Shown in pieces: positions 61,483 through 64,000 of a stretch of DNA of 64,000 nucleotides. A program made the translations under genes and the position numbers. A model generated the notes under the pieces. That model did not search any database. It was given only the letters and a program-made list of their open reading frames with translations, and was not told where the DNA came from. The DNA lies in NCBI GenBank assembly GCA_001698425.1, contig MBRE01000060.1, positions 55,386 to 119,385 on the forward strand, given 5' to 3'. Source of the DNA: Oscillatoriales cyanobacterium USR001. Its GTDB lineage: Bacteria; Cyanobacteriota; Cyanobacteriia; Cyanobacteriales; Microcoleaceae. The stretch's first letter is position 1. Each line of letters begins with the position of its first letter.

Positions 61483-64000
61483 ATGGACGAATTACGCCGC
61501 CAAGCTTATCTTAATCTGATTGAATTGCTACTGAGTTGCCCCAACGGGGAAGAAAACCGAATTTTGCAGGCAAACTCCGAGTTAGTTGATGCGGGGTTGG
61601 TACAGGTAATGCTAGAGAGGGCAAATGATCTCAGAATTTATAACAACCTGGATGATGCTAATTATTTAATGACTCTTGCAGGGCATCTTATGGGTACTTA
61701 TAGCAATACAATGGTACAGGAATCGTCACCCGCCACTTACCGCAAATTCTTAGAGAAAGTGGTGCAGACAATGCCAGAAATTAACGTCGATCCTAATCTA
61801 ATTTATTATGCCCTGCTGGTGGAGAATATCAATTTAGTTAATGATACTTTGGCTGTGGTTTTTCGAGATTGGGCAAGAGAAACTTTGCCAAAATTAGATA
61901 ACCAATACTTACGTTTTTTTATAATAGCAAATGTTCTCAGTTTTAGCAGTGCAATCCAGCAATTTTTTTTAGGCAGCAGGGCGAGTAATTTAGAAATTGC
62001 AATTGCAGGTTATGAAATTACCCTGACTGTTTTTACCCGTCAAGAATATGCTGAATATTGGGCATCAACTCAAAATATTTTGGGCCTTGCCTACTGCGAC
62101 AGAATCAAAGGCGAAAAAGCTGATAATCTAGAAACGGCGATCGCAGCTTTTCAAGCAGCTTTAGAAGTTCGCACCCGCGAGGCATTTCCTCAAGATTGGG
62201 CCGCGACTCAAAATAATTTGGCGAATGCCTACCGCAACAGAATCAGAGGAGAAAAAGCTGATAATCTAGAAATGGCAATTTCCGCTTGTCAAGCAGCTTT
62301 GTCAGTTTACACACGCGAGACATTTCCTCAAGATTGGGCAGAGACTCAACATAATTTGGCGAATGCCTACAGCAATAGAATCAGAGGGGAAAAAGCCGAT
62401 AATCTAGAAATGGCGATCGCAGCTTTTCAAACAGCTTTAGAAGTTCGCACCCGCGAGGTATTTCCTCAAGATTGGGCCGCGACTCAAAATAATTTGGCGA
62501 ATGCCTACATCAGCAGAATCAGAGGGGAAAAAGCTGATAATCTAGAAATGGCGATCGCAGCCTTTCAGGCATCATTGGAAGTTTACATACGCGATCTATT
62601 TCCCTTTGAATGGGCAACAACTCAAAATAATTTGGCGGCTGCCTACCGCAACAGAATCAGAGGAGAAAAAGCTGATAATCTAGAAATGGCAATTTCCGCT
62701 TGTCAAGCAGCTTTGTCAGTTTACACACGCGATAAATTTCCTCAAGATTGGGCAATGACTCAACATAATTTGGCGAATGCCTACCGCAACAGAATCAGAG
62801 GCGAAAAAGCAAAGAATCTAGAAAGGGCGATTTCCGCTTGTCAAGTAGCTTTATCAGTTCGTACCCGCGAGGCATTTCCTATAGATAATGCTCAAACCTT
62901 ATATAATCTCGGATTTTCCTACCGGGATAATTCCCAACTCCTAGAATCTTACAATAGTTTTAACACCGCCATTGAGACAGTCGAATCAATGCGGAGAGAA
63001 ATCATTATCGGCGGCGAAGCAGACAGACAGAAATTAGCCGAAGAATGGAATAAACTTTATCAGGAAATGGTCGAAGTTTGCCTAGCAATGGCAAACCAAA
63101 CTGCCGCCCTAGAATACGTCGAACGCAGCAAAACCAGAAACCTAGTAGAATTGTTTCACAATACCCGCAGCCTCCCGCAAAATGTAAAGCGGATTACTTT
63201 TCAACAAATTCGCAATTTGTTACGTGAAGATGAGGCAATTTTGGAATGGTACATCACCTTTAACGGCTTTAAAGTTTTTATTATTACCCGCAACTCCACC
63301 CAACCCAATATCTGGCACTCTTCATCTCAAGATTTGCAAGCATTAGAGGAGTTTCAGCAGGAGTATATCGACGACTACATCAACCAACCTGACAAATGGA
63401 AAAACCAGCTAGAAACCCGCCTGGAAAAATTAGCTAAAATCTTGCACATCGAGCAAATAATTTCTCGCCTCCCTGAAAATTGCCAGCGGTTGATATTAGT
63501 TCCATTCCGATATTTGCACTTATTACCGCTTCACGCCTTAACCAGCCGCAGACTCAGGCAAAATGTAGAAGAAACTGGATGTCTCCTCGATCTTTTCCCT
63601 GGCGGCGTGAGATATACTCCCAGTTGTCAGATATTACAATTATCTCAGCCGGAAAATCCGACAGGGGAAGAGTCATCACCCACAAGATTGTTTGCCATTC
63701 AAAACCCGACAGAAGATTTAGACTTCACCGATATCGAAGTTGAAGCTATTGCTAAATCCTTTAATCCTGCCGAAGTTTTGATTCGGGAAAAGGCAAGTAA
63801 GACGGGATTGCAGCAACAAATTGCCGCGTTACAAGATGCCGATATCGCCCATTTTTCCTGTCACGGTTTTTTCGACTTTTCCAATCCCCGGAAATCCGCT
63901 TTAATCTTAGCTGGCGCGAAAGTAACCCCCCTTAATCCCCCCTTGGTAAGGGGGGAGACTGGAGAGGATTTTCCCTTGGTAAATGGGGAGACTGGAGAGG
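61483..64000 (+). CDS. TPR-CHAT protease-like protein (3' end outside window)
   Basis: The frame is open from ATG 61483 to the right edge (839 codons). Residues about 200-465 are six near-identical 46-residue TPR-like repeats (consensus NNLANAYRNRIRGEKADNLE with AISACQAALSVYTRE and FPQDWA). After a helical linker (VEYVERSKTRNLVEL-like, here LEYVERSKTRNLVELF) comes a CHAT caspase-like domain: FRYLHLLPLHAL and DIAHFSCHGFFDFSNP with the catalytic His. The catalytic Cys would lie beyond the edge. Just before the edge the frame enters a C/G-rich repeat (NPPLVRGETGE). Such proteins act as proteases in signalling or immunity. Confidence 0.88.
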   Translation, partial: MDELRRQAYLNLIELLLSCPNGEENRILQANSELVDAGLVQVMLERANDLRIYNNLDDANYLMTLAGHLMGTYSNTMVQESSPATYRKFLEKVVQTMPEINVDPNLIYYALLVENINLVNDTLAVVFRDWARETLPKLDNQYLRFFIIANVLSFSSAIQQFFLGSRASNLEIAIAGYEITLTVFTRQEYAEYWASTQNILGLAYCDRIKGEKADNLETAIAAFQAALEVRTREAFPQDWAATQNNLANAYRNRIRGEKADNLEMAISACQAALSVYTRETFPQDWAETQHNLANAYSNRIRGEKADNLEMAIAAFQTALEVRTREVFPQDWAATQNNLANAYISRIRGEKADNLEMAIAAFQASLEVYIRDLFPFEWATTQNNLAAAYRNRIRGEKADNLEMAISACQAALSVYTRDKFPQDWAMTQHNLANAYRNRIRGEKAKNLERAISACQVALSVRTREAFPIDNAQTLYNLGFSYRDNSQLLESYNSFNTAIETVESMRREIIIGGEADRQKLAEEWNKLYQEMVEVCLAMANQTAALEYVERSKTRNLVELFHNTRSLPQNVKRITFQQIRNLLREDEAILEWYITFNGFKVFIITRNSTQPNIWHSSSQDLQALEEFQQEYIDDYINQPDKWKNQLETRLEKLAKILHIEQIISRLPENCQRLILVPFRYLHLLPLHALTSRRLRQNVEETGCLLDLFPGGVRYTPSCQILQLSQPENPTGEESSPTRLFAIQNPTEDLDFTDIEVEAIAKSFNPAEVLIREKASKTGLQQQIAALQDADIAHFSCHGFFDFSNPRKSALILAGAKVTPLNPPLVRGETGEDFPLVNGETGE
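62080..62890 (+). repeat. 138-bp tandem repeats encoding TPR units
   Basis: About six direct units of 138 bp (46 codons) with very high nucleotide similarity, differing mainly at a few codons such as CGC ACC versus TAC ACA before CGC GAG. The high identity indicates recent expansion or gene conversion. Confidence 0.88.
63925..64000 (+). repeat. C/G-rich interspersed repeat inside the CHAT gene
   Basis: CCCCCTTAATCCCCCCTTGG and following GGGGGAGACTGGAGAGG units interrupt the CHAT domain while keeping the frame. The same repeat type is in glcE (22069-22242) and at 52408-52482. Confidence 0.75.

Noticed and set aside
1..64000. tRNA or rRNA genes
   Set aside because: I looked through the intergenic regions and saw no cloverleaf or rRNA-like segment.

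Overview
The window is from a cyanobacterium, most likely a filamentous one. The evidence is the high density of HIP1 octamers (GCGATCGC), a cyanophycin cphB-cphA pair, the cyanobacterial PanC-Cmk fusion, a GuaB3-type IMP-dehydrogenase-like protein followed by the cyanobacterial small RNA Yfr1, a DUF4079 membrane protein, a glutathione/glutaredoxin-type ArsC, and many short palindromic repeats typical of large cyanobacterial genomes.

Bases 1-19126 are a compound CRISPR-Cas region. First comes the end of a type III-A operon (csm4 partial, csm5, cas6) with a CARF-HEPN Csx2-family ribonuclease and a small restriction-endonuclease-like protein. Next is a cas3 whose two helicase lobes are on separate reading frames, with a DUF4926 gene between them. 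A second module follows, oriented rightwards: a Cas8-like large subunit, a DevR-type Cas7, Cas5, a second Cas6, Cas4, Cas1 and Cas2. This module lies between two arrays made of the same 37-bp repeat (7 and 30 copies). The arrays point away from each other, and each is preceded by a near-identical 245-bp leader with its own promoter. The whole effector-adaptation module is therefore bracketed by a long inverted repeat. After the long array comes a GC-rich stretch almost free of A on the + strand.

Bases 19579-47254 are mostly core metabolism: glycolate oxidase subunits GlcF and GlcE (GlcE carries a repeat-derived in-frame insertion), DUF4079, an SPFH protein, TatA, CphA/CphB, tandem Uma2-family genes, a truncated AAA ATPase, a cytochrome-b-like protein, QueE, an O-methyltransferase, GuaB3, Yfr1, a HEAT-repeat protein, PurM, RlpA with a long structured leader, PanC-Cmk, a polysaccharide deacetylase, a fasciclin protein, a GH13 enzyme and RecQ.

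Bases 47268-64000 hold two unknown genes framed by a perfect 52-bp direct repeat, an arsenic-resistance cluster (arsR, a PstS-like lipoprotein, acr3, arsH, arsC), two paralogous coiled-coil proteins, a two-partner-secretion exoprotein, an ABC transporter resembling 2-aminoethylphosphonate systems, and a large TPR-CHAT protein that runs off the right edge.

A recurring theme is short palindromic repeats inserted in frame into genes (cas3, glcE, the CHAT gene) and at operon junctions of the CRISPR module.
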